64,000 nt of DNA from Lepidostoma basale (Eukaryota > Arthropoda > Insecta > Trichoptera > Lepidostomatidae). The DNA is taken from assembly GCA_022606425.2 (NCBI GenBank), contig JAHDVF020000046.1, forward strand, positions 372,001-436,000. The letters run 5' to 3'. The stretch's first letter is position 1; every line of letters starts with the position of its first letter. Below, in pieces: positions 1 to 10,430 of the stretch. Position numbers and translations under genes: made by a program. The notes beneath the pieces were generated by a model, which saw only the letters and a list, made by a program, of their open reading frames with translations, had not been told where the DNA came from and did no database searches.

Positions 1-189
1 TTCGATCAGGCAATAGATTAACTTTTTTTTTTTAAATGATTTTAGATGAACCTGTAGGAAGTAACAATGGTCGCCGCAAAGCACCAATTATGGAACAGGG
101 CCCAACAAATATGGCGATAACTTCATATATAGTATTTTTTTTCAAATTTGGGTAAAATTAAGTTAAAACATATTATAATAATTTAATAA

Positions 190-612
190 TATTGATTTTG
201 TACAACACTCCTTGTATACAACATTTAAACCATTCTCCTCTCGTCCATTCGTTCTATATGTCCAAACTATCTCAGGGGTCCTTTTTTAATTTTACATATT
301 ATTTCTATTTATTTATTTGATTTATTTATTTATTTATACATGATACACAAATGAGACATTACAAACGAAAAACATTTAGGCGACTCATTTGGACACAAAA
401 CGGTGTTACAAAGATAAGATAAAACAACATTAGACCAAAAAATCATACATATCAGAAGGAATCCGAATATGTCGACGTCAGTGAGGCTGTACTCTTTCCA
501 GAATTTTTTATATTTTTTTTATGAATACTGCCTCACTGACACGGAAAATGTCCAAATCCGAGATTATATGATGCAATCACCTGCCTTACATTTCTTCCTT
601 ATTTCGTCGTTC
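190..612 (-). mobile_element. Family A (RTE-like) fragment, split by other DNA
   Basis: Positions 190-296 and about 566-612 match, in order, the minus-strand family A segment around the RWFGHMER motif and the region before it. They are separated by about 270 bases of unrelated AT-rich sequence (297-565). The frame is decayed. The piece is cut on its right by a non-autonomous relative whose tail begins at 621, and a further family A piece follows at 1027. Confidence 0.6.
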
Positions 613-620
613 GGTATTAT

Positions 621-995
621 AACTAACTAACTAACTAACCATCACGCCGTCTCCCCGAAAGGGTAGGCAGAAAGAATGGATTGCCACACTTTAATCGATG
701 CGGCACTCCATCCTTCTCTTTTCGCCATCGCGAGAGACGCGGTGTGATGGGTTGCGAACCTCATCGCCACCAACAGGCATCTCCCGCGCACAGTTCGATC
801 GTTCAACGTCTACATAATAAATCTAAAACAAATTATCTGAAATACAATGATATAAAATAAAATAACAAAGAAACATAATTTAACACATAATGTTCTTTTA
901 AATGGTGCACTTGTCGTCAGCTGGACGATCCGGACAGTTATGTTTATTTAATTTTTATTCCACGTTATCCACTGTTTTTATTTTATTTATTTTTC
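621..995 (-). mobile_element. Non-autonomous family nA element sharing the family A tail
   Basis: On the minus strand the element ends in the family A 3' terminus (CCTTTCGGGGAGACGGCGTG) followed by a TTAG tail, read here as aactaactaacc at 621-640. Upstream of about 60 shared bases the body differs from family A: it has no reading frame and carries a module reading gatgaggttcgcaacccatc and gcgtctcccgc on the minus strand. The same body recurs at 4991, 16944 and 20584, and in part at 12120, 31405 and 35286. This looks like a SINE-like or deleted partner using the family A machinery. Confidence 0.65.
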
Positions 996-1026
996 GTTAT
1001 TATATTATATTAAATATCGTTTTTCA

Positions 1027-1080
1027 CCACATTCTTCTCAGTGATCTCATTTCTACGGTATTTATCCTACTTTCTTGTTG
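1027..1080 (-). mobile_element. Family A fragment
   Basis: A short stretch matches the minus-strand family A coding segment for INAVEMRSLRRM (tctcagtgatctcatttcta). It continues the fragment at 190-612 beyond the nA insertion, so the nA element probably landed inside this copy. Confidence 0.5.
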
Positions 1081-1706
1081 TTGTTAATATTTTTTTTTAA
1101 TGAGAAAATTATTTCGAATTAACCGATTATCTATGCATATAATAATAAACACGAAGTGAGTAACATTACGTCCTAAAGCAGCACGCGCTGTATAATCGTA
1201 AGAAACGGTTATCCGAGAGAACATCGCGTTGGTTGGAGCTATTGAAATAAGCGGAAACTTGTATCGGAAGATTGTGGTACAAATCAGTGGCCACTTAACC
1301 ACTTGTAACGGATCGAGAGGGCCGCGCAACCGGAGGTAAAGTGCGTTAACTTCAAATAAAACTTTAAAAATATTTTTTTGGAAAAATATTCATATAATCA
1401 TGATATAAATAGGCAAAAACTAGCGATAAAGAGTAAGAGAATATTTTGAATACAGGAGAGCGAGAGAGAAATACTTCGATTCTCTCCGAAATTAGTTCGA
1501 AATACCCACGATGCGCATGCCCAAACAATTTCTGGATTATTTTGAATTTTTTTCTGATTATTGTTGTATGACAGAAGTGTAGAATACAAAATAATAACAG
1601 TTTGGTGTTGTTACTTGTGAAATTTCTAACGTGTGAACAAAAAATGTTTACGAAAAAAGTCAAGACTTGTTACTGATTACGATTGTATAGTGAACCAAGT
1701 TTTTAA

Positions 1707-1766
1707 AGGGTCAAATGCAAAGAAAATCTGATGCAAAGAAAATCTTTGCAAAGAAAATCTTTGCAT
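1707..1766. repeat. Short tandem repeat, about 15-bp unit
   Basis: The unit gcaaagaaaatcttt is repeated about three times with slight variation. No coding potential is seen. Confidence 0.75.
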
Positions 1767-1866
1767 CCGTGAGTATTTCACGGGTTACAATTATTTATAA
1801 TAAAAAACAAACAAAAATTAGATTAAATAGCTAATTATTGCAATTCTGATTAAGTTTAAGTTGTCC

Positions 1867-1990
1867 TTCTTGACCAGCGTTTCGGAGATCGTTGAAGTCC
1901 ATCTTCAGAGTCGCTATGACTAGATTGTGATTTATGGCTGAAAATGGAGACCGCCACGATCTCCGAAACGTCAGTCGAGAAGGACAAGTT
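1867..1990. repeat. Inverted pair of hammerhead-ribozyme-like motifs (family c)
   Basis: The minus arm (1913-1867) reads CGACT, CTGAAGA, a hairpin closed by GGA/TCC, GAAAC, then GCTGGTC. The plus arm (1938-1987) reads CTGAAAA, a hairpin closed by GGAGA/TCTCC, GAAACGTC, then AGTCG. CTGANGA, stem II, GAAA, a very short stem III and GUC is the hammerhead order. CGACT of one arm is complementary to AGTCG of the other, so an ancestral unit would have a 5-bp stem I. Each present arm carries a defect (diverged stem III in one, G8 changed to A in the other). Self-cleavage is inference. Confidence 0.5.
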
Positions 1991-2121
1991 ACACGGATAT
2001 AATCAAAATCCCAAAATATATACCATATCATTAATTTTCTTTTAATATAGAGTAGGTATTTTTTTGATAATTGTATAATATACTGATCGATAATTGTATA
2101 TAATAATAATTGTATACACAC

Positions 2122-2678
2122 TCATGCTTTTACTCAAACCCCATAGTTATACGCGAAGTGTTCCGGCTTAGATTTTCCATGGTTTCCTCAGCTGTAAGGC
2201 ATCGGAACATACGAGTATATAGATAGCTCATGGGCCACAGAGCTTGACTGAGTAAGCTCAGACAAAATACAGAGATAAAAATTTATAATAAATAATTATA
2301 TCCTTTAGATAATCACCAGCAAGGATTATATAACATAAACTTATAAAGGAAAAAAGCAGTACTGGACTTAACACAGTGTACCTCTAACGCAAAGAGACAT
2401 TAAACCCAAGTCATTGAAAACGGTTAGTTTGCAATGGCAAACGGTTATCCGACGGCGTGCACCGCACCTACCGTGCACCAGTGAAACCGGAACCGATGGC
2501 GATAATTAATTAAAAAGTGAAATGGCCGAATACCGAACTAAAAAGAATGGAATTTGGGTATCAAACCAGATAGCCCGAAGACGATCCAAATAACATGATT
2601 GATAGAGACACGTGAATTCGAATATGGTGATACCTTTCAACGCTAATATGAATCATCAACAACGGCGCTAACCTTCTC
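2122..2678. other. No gene recognised
   Basis: AT-rich, apparently unique sequence with no convincing reading frame, RNA gene or recognised repeat. Confidence 0.5.
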
Positions 2679-3057
2679 CAGAATTCTTTGCCACTCTCCT
2701 TGGTCTATCGCCCGCATATCGAGTTTGTAACACCAATTGCCCTAAGGCCCCCCTGAACACAGAAGGTATACGTGGCCTTTTTTAGTTGCACGAGCTACTT
2801 TTAATAAAATGAGAACCTTATTTTGCAACGATAACCTTAACTTGAAACTCCGACAAAGAATTATTAACCAGAATTCTTTGCCACTCTCCTTGGTCTATCG
2901 CCCGCATTTCCAGTTTGTAACACCAATTGCCCTGAGTTTACCCTGAACACAGAAGGAAAATGTGGCCTTTTTTAGTTGCATGAGCTGCATTTAATAAATT
3001 AAGAACCTTATTTTGCAACGATAACCTTAACTTAAAACTCCGACAAAGAATGATTAA
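2679..3057 (+). repeat. Tandem duplication, two diverged 190-bp units
   Basis: The block starting cagaattctttgccactctc occurs at 2679-2868 and again at 2869-3057, with scattered substitutions. The end of each unit (ttaacttgaaactccgacaa) belongs to retrotransposon family C2, which continues with coding sequence only after the second unit. The duplication therefore involved the edge of a C2 copy. Confidence 0.8.
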
Positions 3058-3520
3058 ATGTTATAAAGTGTTATTGTGGTACAAATTATTTATATGATCT
3101 GTTCTACTATATGGCTGCGAAACCTGGACTCTAAACGTGAATGAAATGAACCGGTTGGAGGCGTTCGAGATGTGGATATACCGCAGAATGCTCCGTATAC
3201 AGTGGACCGACAGGGTCAGTAATGCAGACGTACTACAGAGAGTCAGAATCAATAGAGAGCTGTTGTCAGGTGGGAAAATAAGAAAGGTCTCATATTTGGG
3301 TCATGTGCTAAGGGGAGAAAAATCCCACCTCCTTTGACTGATATTAATAGGTAAAGTGGAGGAACGTCGTGGAATTGATAGAAGGCAGCTGTCATGACTG
3401 CGGAACATTAAAGAATGGACATGAATAACAAGAGTTCAGAACGTGTTCCAAATGGTGCAAGATAGAGATGCCTTTGCTGTAGTGATCGCCATCGTTGGGG
3501 GGACCTGACACGGCACCGAA
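3020..3520 (+). mobile_element. Family C2 (RTE-like) 3' fragment
   Basis: Broken frames encode NRLEAFEMWIYRRMLRIQWT followed by DRVSNADVLQRVRINRELL, then a stop-containing stretch related to GRRQLSWLRNIKEWT and ending near VIAIVGG. This is the region after the reverse transcriptase core in RTE-type elements. The antisense fragment at 41699-42075 carries the same parts in better condition. Several stops make it a dead copy. Confidence 0.7.
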
Positions 3521-3540
3521 AGAAGAAGATAATAAACTAG

Positions 3541-3822
3541 TTGCAACTGAAGTAAACCAAATTCTACATTAAGTTTCATTGCTGTTTTGTTTGTTTAATG
3601 TGTACAACAATAATCAAAACAAATTTCAAAATAATACAGAATAGTTCTCGGGCATGCGCATCGAAGTATTCTTCTCTCGCTCTCTTGTAATTCTCGTACT
3701 TTTTCTTGACGACATCAGGGTTTTCGCCTATTTATATTATGATAATCGATAATTTGATACATTTTTTATTAAGAATTAATTGTATCTCAATGAAGAAATG
3801 TGGCCTGGCATCCCAGTGTGTT
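3541..3822. other. No gene recognised
   Basis: AT-rich sequence in which no coding, RNA or repeat identity could be supported. Confidence 0.4.
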
Positions 3823-3970
3823 TGCGTATATTAAATAAGTCCCGGATGGACGGGGACAAGTCTAGAAAGTGTACGGGCGAGGCTAACGAAAGGGCGCCGC
3901 TGCACCATACAACAGCCTCGGATGTGTGGTGGACCTTTCTGTGTTCCCGTTCTTTATATCACACCATCCA
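3823..3970. repeat. Unclassified interspersed repeat P
   Basis: The sequence following aagtcccggatggacgggga, with gaggctaacgaaagggcgcc, is similar in order to 25288-25440 (taaatcccgcatggacgggg, gaagctgacgaaagctag). No coding potential or terminal repeats were found, so the class is unknown. Confidence 0.5.
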
Positions 3971-4300
3971 TCCACCATAGTTTTGGTGGTAGCGGATCCA
4001 AAGGTAAATGTTGAAGTTGAGTTGTGGCAATCTTGAATATAAGTAATTAAATTATAACTTCTCACACATGTGAGAATCGTACGTAAGAGAGGTGCGACCA
4101 ACGAGTAGAAACTTTATACAATACAAACACTTTCTCCGTTACAATTAATAAGCAATCCATTAAAATCACGAGCCGTTTTAATTATATGCTTTGAATATGC
4201 ATATAATATAAAAAAATAGTTAATTGGATGATTTATAAAGTGCCGTTTTGTTTTAATTAATCATATCAAGAGAGCTGTAGAAAATACTACACGTTAAAAT

Positions 4301-4990
4301 TAACTAACTAACCATCACGCCGTCTCCCCGAAGGGACAGGCAGAAAGAATGGTCTGCCACACTTTTCTCTCCTGACATATTTCTCTCGCTTCCTCAACAT
4401 TCATACATCGTGTCATGCACGCGCGTCGATTTCTCTGACTCCTCACATGGCCGACATTCAATATTTGATTTATTTGATCGTGCCACGTTTTCCTCGGTCT
4501 TCCTCTATTTCTGGTTCCATTTACATCAATGATACTCAACCTTTTTTGTCTTCGGGCCACATACATCTATTTGTAAAGCTACGCGGGCCGCAACACTATA
4601 TTGGTATGATGAAAAAATCATTTTGCACAAGCAAAATTATTTGCGCGCATACTTGTATGTCAAATGTTTGTTTTTTGGGAATAAATCTAGCGTGTGCAAT
4701 AGCAACACTCTTATACCAGATATATGATGTTGACACGACAACGACAATCCTCTTCGGGTGTCACTATCTGTACGTCAAAGTCGAAATTAATCTCAAGATA
4801 TACGAAATATAGAATGCCAGATTTTGTGAATTATGTCTCTGATAATAAATGTGTTTAGGGCCGCACAAAAAAGCTTGGCGGGCCGCAGGTTGAGTATGGT
4901 TGATTTACATCATTAACATATATTTTTTTTTTCGGAAATATTATTTTTTAAAACTAATTTGATTTAAATATTATTATCATCAATAATTAT
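4301..4990 (-). mobile_element. Family A copy interrupted by a hAT element
   Basis: The minus frame ends RACMTRCMNVEEAREICQER and then YPFGETA, stop, with a TTAG tail at 4301. The 5' part, GTRNRGRPRKTWHDQINQIL, is cut at 4526 by a hAT element (4527-4902). Family A sequence resumes at 4911 (cattaacatata), so about 230 bases of coding 3' end plus a short resumed piece are preserved. Confidence 0.85.
4527..4902. mobile_element. hAT-like non-autonomous element, 376 bp
   Basis: The left end CAATGATACTCAACC and the inverse of the right end, CAACCATACTCAACC, form imperfect terminal inverted repeats starting with CA. The element is flanked by an exact 8-bp duplication, ATTTACAT (4519-4526 and 4903-4910), and removing it restores continuous family A sequence. 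A CA start and 8-bp duplications fit the hAT superfamily. No transposase frame is present. Subterminal GGGCCGC motifs recur inside. Confidence 0.85.
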
Positions 4991-5108
4991 AACTAACCAT
5001 CACGTCGTCTCCCCGTAGCGATAGTCAAAAAGAATGGACTGCCACACTTTAACCGATGAGACACTCCATCCTTCTCTTTTCGACCCCGCGGGAGACGCGG
5101 TGTGATGT
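4991..5108 (-). mobile_element. Non-autonomous family nA copy, truncated
   Basis: A minus-strand TTAG tail (aactaacc at 4991) and family A 3' terminus are followed by the nA body (gatgagacactccatccttc, ccgcgggagacgcggtgtga). The copy stops where the nA module meets its gcaaccc motif, so it is strongly 5'-truncated. Confidence 0.7.
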
Positions 5109-5588
5109 AATTATTTTTAGTAAATATTATTTTTCATAATGCCACACCACAAATTAAGTGCTTCATACGAAAATCAGTTTTCCACTGCGGTTGTGGGTTC
5201 ATTGACATAATATTCCCGTGTTTACTCGGATGTTATCAGCTGAAGTACTATTGGCTGCGCGAACAATGGTGCATCAGGGAGACAGAAATAAACAGAGGCG
5301 GCGCTGGCTGATGACCTACTGACCCTAGCCCGGAGAAACTGTAAGTGAAAAGAATGGAAAGGCAAACGCGCCCGCACAAACCAACGTTTTCATTAGTAAA
5401 CATTGTACTTTACCAGGGATATAATTATATACAATCGTGCGTGAATAGCGACAGGTAGAACCGACTAACTAGCACGCCATTTACAAATGAGATCTCATCA
5501 TAACAAAGGTGCCAACTATAAAAAACTCTAATATGAGTTTTTGATCCCAATTGCTGTTAATTATAAAGGCCAATAACTGTCATCGACA
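5109..5588. other. No gene recognised
   Basis: Mostly unique sequence with a modestly GC-richer patch around 5250-5400. No reading frame, RNA gene or repeat identity could be supported. Confidence 0.4.
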
Positions 5589-5780
5589 TGATAAGGTTTG
5601 CTGACGATATTGCTATGGTTGCTGAAAGTGAAGAAGAACTGCAAGAGGCCTTAACAACTTTGCAAAGCATTTTTCAAAATAACTACAACATGAAGATAAA
5701 TAAAGACAAAACAAAGCTGCTGACTGTAGGCCGAACGCAACATCAGATGAGGGTTTTCTAGACAGGATTTTCGTCTTTGC
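5589..5780 (+). mobile_element. Family C1 (RTE-like) reverse transcriptase fragment
   Basis: The plus frame encodes IRFADDIAMVAESEEELQEA, containing the FADD catalytic box of reverse transcriptase, then NMKINKDKTKLLTVGRTQHQ before a stop. KTKLLTVGRTQHQMR is shared with the C1 copy at 54982-55694. A family A copy interrupts it at 5793. Confidence 0.8.
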
Positions 5781-5792
5781 CCGACACTCCGT

Positions 5793-6261
5793 AACTAACT
5801 AACTAACCATCACGCCGTCTCCCCAAAGGGTAGACAGAAAGAATGGACTGCCACACATTTCTTTCCTGACATATTTCTCTCGCTTCCTCAACATTCATAC
5901 ATCGTGTCATGCACGCGCGTCGATTTCTCTGACTCCTCACGTGGGCGACATTCAATATTTGATTTATTTGATCGTGCCACGTTTTCCTCGGTCTTCCTCT
6001 ATTTCTGGTTCCATTTACATCGTAAACGTATAATTTTTTTACCATTCTTTCTTTCCATATGACCAAACCATCTTAATGATCCTTTAATTATTTTGTTCAT
6101 AACACCATCATTCGCACCGCATTCACTTCTTATATTTTCGATCGATACTCTATCATACACAGAGTATCCACACATTCGTCTAAGAGATCTCATTTCTACT
6201 GCATTTATTCTACTTTCATCCTTCTTTTGCCAGTTCCATGCTTCGCTTCCATACATAAGGG
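5793..6261 (-). mobile_element. Family A copy, 469 bp, with 12-bp target duplication
   Basis: Two overlapping minus frames, separated by a frameshift, encode MYGSEAWNWQKKDESRINAV, then GSLRWFGHMER, GRPRKTWHDQINQILN and RACMTRCMNVEEAREICQER. The copy ends in the TTAG tail. The 12 bases ccgacactccgt flank it exactly (5781-5792 and 6262-6273), the mark of target-primed integration. It is 5'-truncated within the region after the reverse transcriptase. Confidence 0.9.
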
Positions 6262-6689
6262 CCGACACTCCGTTTTCTGTTAATTTTACATTTTTTTATA
6301 ATCATTTGCAGCGCTTTGTATTTATCGTTTTTCATAACCCCTTCATTACGAATGCAAAATAATGCATTTCTAGTGTATTATTTATAGTAATTTATTAAGT
6401 ATATAAAAATAGTTATTGATAATTCATGTGCGCGCGGTAGCTAGAGTCGATTTATATACAGTCTAGGCACGCGAAGTATTTTAGTATGCTGGATACATAA
6501 AACTACAATATATGTTAATAAATATAGTAAGATAAGCGACCCACATAGAAGCACGGTAATTTCATTACGCTTTCCAAAGTACTACTGCGCCTGAGCACTC
6601 TATACGACACTAGTCCTAGATAGAATAAGTTCATTACTTAGGGAGATTGTTTGCAATATTGTGAGTGTTACAATAGTGTGAGTGAGGGA

Positions 6690-6870
6690 AACATGAGTTA
6701 CATCCTTAAAAACCGGAAAATACCGATCAACCTGAAACGAAAAGTCTATGAAGCCTGCGTTCTGTCAGTTGGTACTCATGGCCTTGAAACTGTTACATTG
6801 TCCAAGCAAAGTGTCGAGAAACTGCGAGTGACCCAAAGAGCCATGCTAGGAATCAGTTTCAGTTTATCAG
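6690..6870 (+). mobile_element. Family E (classical RTE-like) fragment
   Basis: The frame encodes KIPINLKRKVYEACVLSVGT, then HGLETVTLSKQSVEKL and RVTQRAMLGIS. This matches the known RTE pattern of a cysteine-containing VLPVMTYG-like strand, ETWTLTK and VAQRAMERAMLGISL, with substitutions. It is truncated at both ends and stops where a family J tail begins. Confidence 0.7.
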
Positions 6871-7375
6871 TTTATTTATTCACTCAAAAGATATTACAAA
6901 CATAATAACAGTTTAAGACATCTATTTGAGAAAGGGTCAAGAACGCATGAGAGATGGTTCAACTTTAGGAAGAAAAGATACTCTCTAAGTTAAGAGTATT
7001 TTTCTTATGAACGTACTTTCACTCATATGAAAGACGTCGATCTCCGAGGTAATCTTGTTCAACAAACTGATTGCTCTTCCCACCGGCATTATAAGAGGCA
7101 GGTTGGTTCTTGCGGCCGGAAGAAAGAACAATCTATGCTGGCGCTGTCGGAGATATCTGTCGGGAACAAAAATACCTACACCCTCCAGCACGGCTGAGTT
7201 TTCAAAATATCCCCAAATTAATCTAAAGAAATGGGTTATGAGAAACCCGTCTCTTCGAAGCTGCAGAGAATTAGACCCCAACATTCCCAAAAGAAACGCT
7301 GTGGGATAGAGCCATGGATAGCTACCATACTCCTTCATGTAGAGATACCTCAGAAATTTTTATAATATTTTACCT
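6871..7375 (-). mobile_element. Family J (CR1/Jockey-like) 3' fragment
   Basis: The minus frame encodes MKEYGSYPWLYPTAFLLGML, then GVGIFVPDRYLRQRQHRLFF and NLPLIMPVGRAISLLNKI. The same C-terminal segments end the reverse transcriptase at 62239-63612. Downstream on the minus strand come a shared 3' untranslated part and a tail built from tgatt-like units near 6870-6890. Only the last quarter of the protein survives. Confidence 0.8.
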
Positions 7376-7437
7376 GCACTCAAAAGATGCCTTAAACATT
7401 TTGCTGTTTGTAATGTTTTTGAGTTAATTATTAATTG

Positions 7438-8105
7438 ATTTGCATTTATTATATTAAACTTTCATCCTTACTTCATACTTTCATCCAGGAAATCGAAAGA
7501 AGAATCACAATTGGTAACAAAACATTCTTCTCTCTACTACCAGCGCTCAAATCAAGAAACGTACACTGGAAAACCAAAATCACCCTGTATAAAACAATCA
7601 TCCGAACAGTAGTGACCTATGGGTGTGAGGCGTGGACAATGACAGCGAAATCTGCAGAGCGACTGGATACTTTTGAGAGAAGGGTGCTGCGCAGAATTCT
7701 GGGGCCTGTGAATGACGGTGAAGGCTGGAGAGTGCGGCATAATGACGAGCTGTACAATATTTACAAAGCTCCCAGTCTCTCTACACAGGTCAGACTGAAT
7801 AGACTGAGATGGGCCGGTCACGTGCAGAGGATGCCTTCATCGCGAACCCCAAAAAAATTGCTGGAGTGGCACCCAGGTGGTAGAAGACCAATTGGACGAC
7901 CAAGGCTGCGATGGGAGGATGAAGTTGGGAGAGATGGTGCAAGATTGTTAGGAGTGTCAGATTGGAGGGTCGAAGCGGAGGACAGGAGGAGTTGGAGGCG
8001 AAGAATACTGGAGGCTAAGGCTCGATATGGGCTGTAGGGCCATCGAAGAAGAAAGAAGAAGAAACTTTCATCCTTCTTTTGGCAGTTCCATGCTTCGCTT
8101 CCATT
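7438..8105 (-). mobile_element. Family A fragment split by a family B insertion
   Basis: The pieces 7438-7469 and 8076-8105 together spell the minus-strand family A segment coding around WQKKDESRINAVE and the start of MYGSEAW. A family B copy lies between them. The junctions carry an exact 14-bp duplication, aaactttcatcctt, at 7456-7469 and 8062-8075. Confidence 0.75.
7470..8061 (+). mobile_element. Family B (RTE-like) 3' copy, 592 bp
   Basis: An open plus frame encodes YKTIIRTVVTYGCEAWTMTA, then ERLDTFERRVLRRILGPVND, RLRWAGHVQRM, GRRPIGRPRLRWEDEVGRD and WRVEAEDRRSWRRRILEAKA, ending YGL and a stop at 8035-8037. A GAA-rich tail follows. It is flanked by a 14-bp duplication, so it is a 5'-truncated integration and relatively young, since the 3' frame is still open. 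The exact clade is not resolved. Confidence 0.85.
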
Positions 8106-8300
8106 TATTTGACTAGTAAAATAACATTTATTTATAAACAATGTTTTCAATAAACTAGAAAATGTTGTTATGGCAATTTCTAGGAAAAGAAAAGCATACG
8201 ATATCGTTGAAGATAATAACAACTATTCCAGCATTGCGTGAGAAACAATTCTCGCAATTACAAACAACGCGTGTACACTGCAAATATAACAATAGTTGGC

Positions 8301-9545
8301 TATTCATATGAATCGAATCGAATACATATCGCCCGACACAGGAATTTTAATAACACTAGGAAGATGGCGTTAAGCACAATGATTTAAAGTTCAAAACATT
8401 TCACTTACTAGACAGAAAGACCGTCTTTCTAGTGTTGAAATAGTAAAAACAGTGTTTTTTTATTCCGTCTTTAAACCCAAATAAACACTTGTACCATTGA
8501 CTATTCATATGAATCGAATCGAATACATATCGCCCGACACAGGATTTTTAATAACACTAGAAAGATGGCGTTAAGCACAGTGATTAAAACTTCTAAACAT
8601 TTCACTTACAACATAGAAAGACCGTCTTTCGAGTGTTGAAATAGTAAAAACAGTGTTTTTTGATTCTTCAACCCAAATAAACACCCGTACAATTGACGAC
8701 CTTCATGGCAGAGTGCCAAGAAACATGACTGACACACCGATGGACCCGAGTTCGATTCCCGGTAATGGGAGTGTGATTGTCACACTGAGATTGGCTACCT
8801 GTGATTGGCTACCTATCACATACCATGAGAATTAATGGGTAAAAATATGTATACAGTAATTGGGTTCAAATGACTGCTGTATACAAATGTGGAAAGCAAC
8901 GGGAAACTACCACATGAAAAGCCCAAGCGGCATCCCAAGAACCAGCAAAAATGTTACACATCGCTGCAAACCAATCCCCTGGATAGAAACTAACGAAGAA
9001 ATAAAGAACGTAAATTTGTAACACCGAAAAACTTTTAAAAGAAGACTTCAAAAAGGGTACATCGAAGTGCAAATGAATACATGTCTATTACTATAATACT
9101 AGAAAGCCGGCAATTTAAAACAGTGTTCAAAATTAGATAGCTTTATCCCTCTTTTACAATGACATTCAATAATGATAACGAAATATTTCAACACTAGTGG
9201 GATGACATTAAAAAAATTAAAATATAATACATTACGTATATGGTTTATCCTCACTAACACTGAGAAATAATTTTGAATATTTATGCTATTTTAACACTAG
9301 AAATACAGCAATATTTTATTTTTATATAGATCAAATAGATTATATTTTCAATATTGAATATTAAGTTCGGATTATTGGTCGATTTTAAACACTATAAGTA
9401 ATAAATTTAGGAACATCATTCCAAAATTCAAAATATTTTACTCCATTTTACAACAAAACTGGTGAATAAAATTGTATATTCGAGACGTTTTAACACTAGA
9501 AATACGGTTTAGAGAAACCGCGATTCAAATAGCTAAATCAATATT
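8301..9545. repeat. Degenerate satellite, about 200-bp period
   Basis: Two similar units start at about 8301 and 8504 (tattcatatgaatcgaatcg, later gaaagaccgtctttc and aaacagtgttttt). Diverged units marked by taacactagaaa-like motifs follow near 9097, 9292 and 9488, a spacing of about 195 bases. The array is interrupted by a SINE-like insertion at 8693-9015. No coding potential. Confidence 0.7.
8693..9015 (+). mobile_element. tRNA-derived SINE with a C1-like 3' end
   Basis: The head contains an A-box-like TGGCAGAGTGCC and a B box GAGTTCGATTCCCGG at tRNA-like spacing. The shared SINE segment gtgtgattgtcacactgaga follows. The 3' end (gctgcaaaccaatcccctgg, atagaaactaacg) resembles the end of retrotransposon family C1 near 55660-55694. 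This fits a SINE mobilised through a LINE tail. It sits inside the satellite array. Confidence 0.65.
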
Positions 9546-9567
9546 TTTTTATTATTATTACTAGAAG

Positions 9568-9690
9568 CAGTGTGGATAGAAAGAGGCGAGGAAGATTGAG
9601 AAAAACGTGGAATGATCAAAATAATAAATTGATAAAAAATGACCAAGTTCGAAGTCGGAAAAATCGACGATGTGGAATTCACACTGAATC
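9568..9690 (+). mobile_element. Family A fragment
   Basis: The frame encodes RKRRGRLRKTWNDQNNKLIK and then VRSRKNRR, a decayed version of the family A segment GRPRKTWHDQINQLL...IRSRNNRR. No tail is preserved. Confidence 0.65.
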
Positions 9691-9844
9691 AATATTGATT
9701 ATGGTGAAGATGAACTCACTGGGGAAACTGCCTGATGATTGTGATATTTGTAAAAATATATATAATCTAATAAAACGAAATATGCATACATTAAACATGA
9801 TGGTATCATTCACATTTTCATACTATCATACACAAATATAATTG

Positions 9845-10277
9845 TAATAATTCCTTCCGTGTTAATAGCTAACTCTCTCTTTCTATATAATAATTAATTG
9901 GCTTGAAATCATATTAATTTTATTATGTAATATTGCTAAAACAAACGCGGGCACCGATGACGAAAGCCCAAAGCAAAATATAATTTATTAACGACGTTAA
10001 TCTCAAGACGAGCCGGCGCGATGTGATGTATAGTAACATATGTGTAAGCCGCACGTCTCGGCCGTTGCCTTTTAAATTTCGAATAATTTGAAATCGAAAC
10101 GCGATTCGAATTTCAAACGGGCCCGTTCTAAATATGAATTTCGCCGGCGACACATAATCAAATTAAACAATCAGTTTAAATTTGGGCGCCGATGTGAATT
10201 GACTTTCGAATTAAGACACGAGTCAAACAATAAAAGATGCTTTATTAAATAATCACGGTACCGTGTTTTTACTAATA
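9845..10277. other. No gene recognised
   Basis: A GC-richer patch at about 9950-10150 (gacgagccggcgcg, acgggcccgttc, cgccggcgac) stands out from AT-rich flanks. The overlapping frames have no recognisable protein similarity. Confidence 0.4.
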
Positions 10278-10430
10278 TTACTAACAAGGCATGCGTCCAC
10301 CCCTTCATGACGTATGGGATAGAAGTCAGAGCCGAAACTAATAGGACTAAGGACCTTCTCAGACATCTATACACTATCTCTGCAAGAAAAATTAACCTTC
10401 TTACGTTGGTCGATCTAATTGAAAAAGGGA
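10278..10430 (+). mobile_element. Family D (RTE-like) fragment
   Basis: Translation gives NKACVHPFMTYGIEVRAETN and then RTKDLLRHL, matching the YKTCVRPVMTYG.E.RA.T..TK.LLR pattern shared by the other family D copies. It degenerates after about 120 bases. Confidence 0.65.

Noticed and set aside
621..640. TTAG repeats as insect telomeric sequence (TTAGG)n
   Set aside because: The unit is four bases, sits at the 3' ends of family A and nA copies, and is bounded by target duplications, so it is a retrotransposon tail.
8860..9072. A protein-coding gene in the 68-codon antisense frame near 9 kb
   Set aside because: The interval is SINE and C1-like tail sequence, and the frame has no recognisable similarity.
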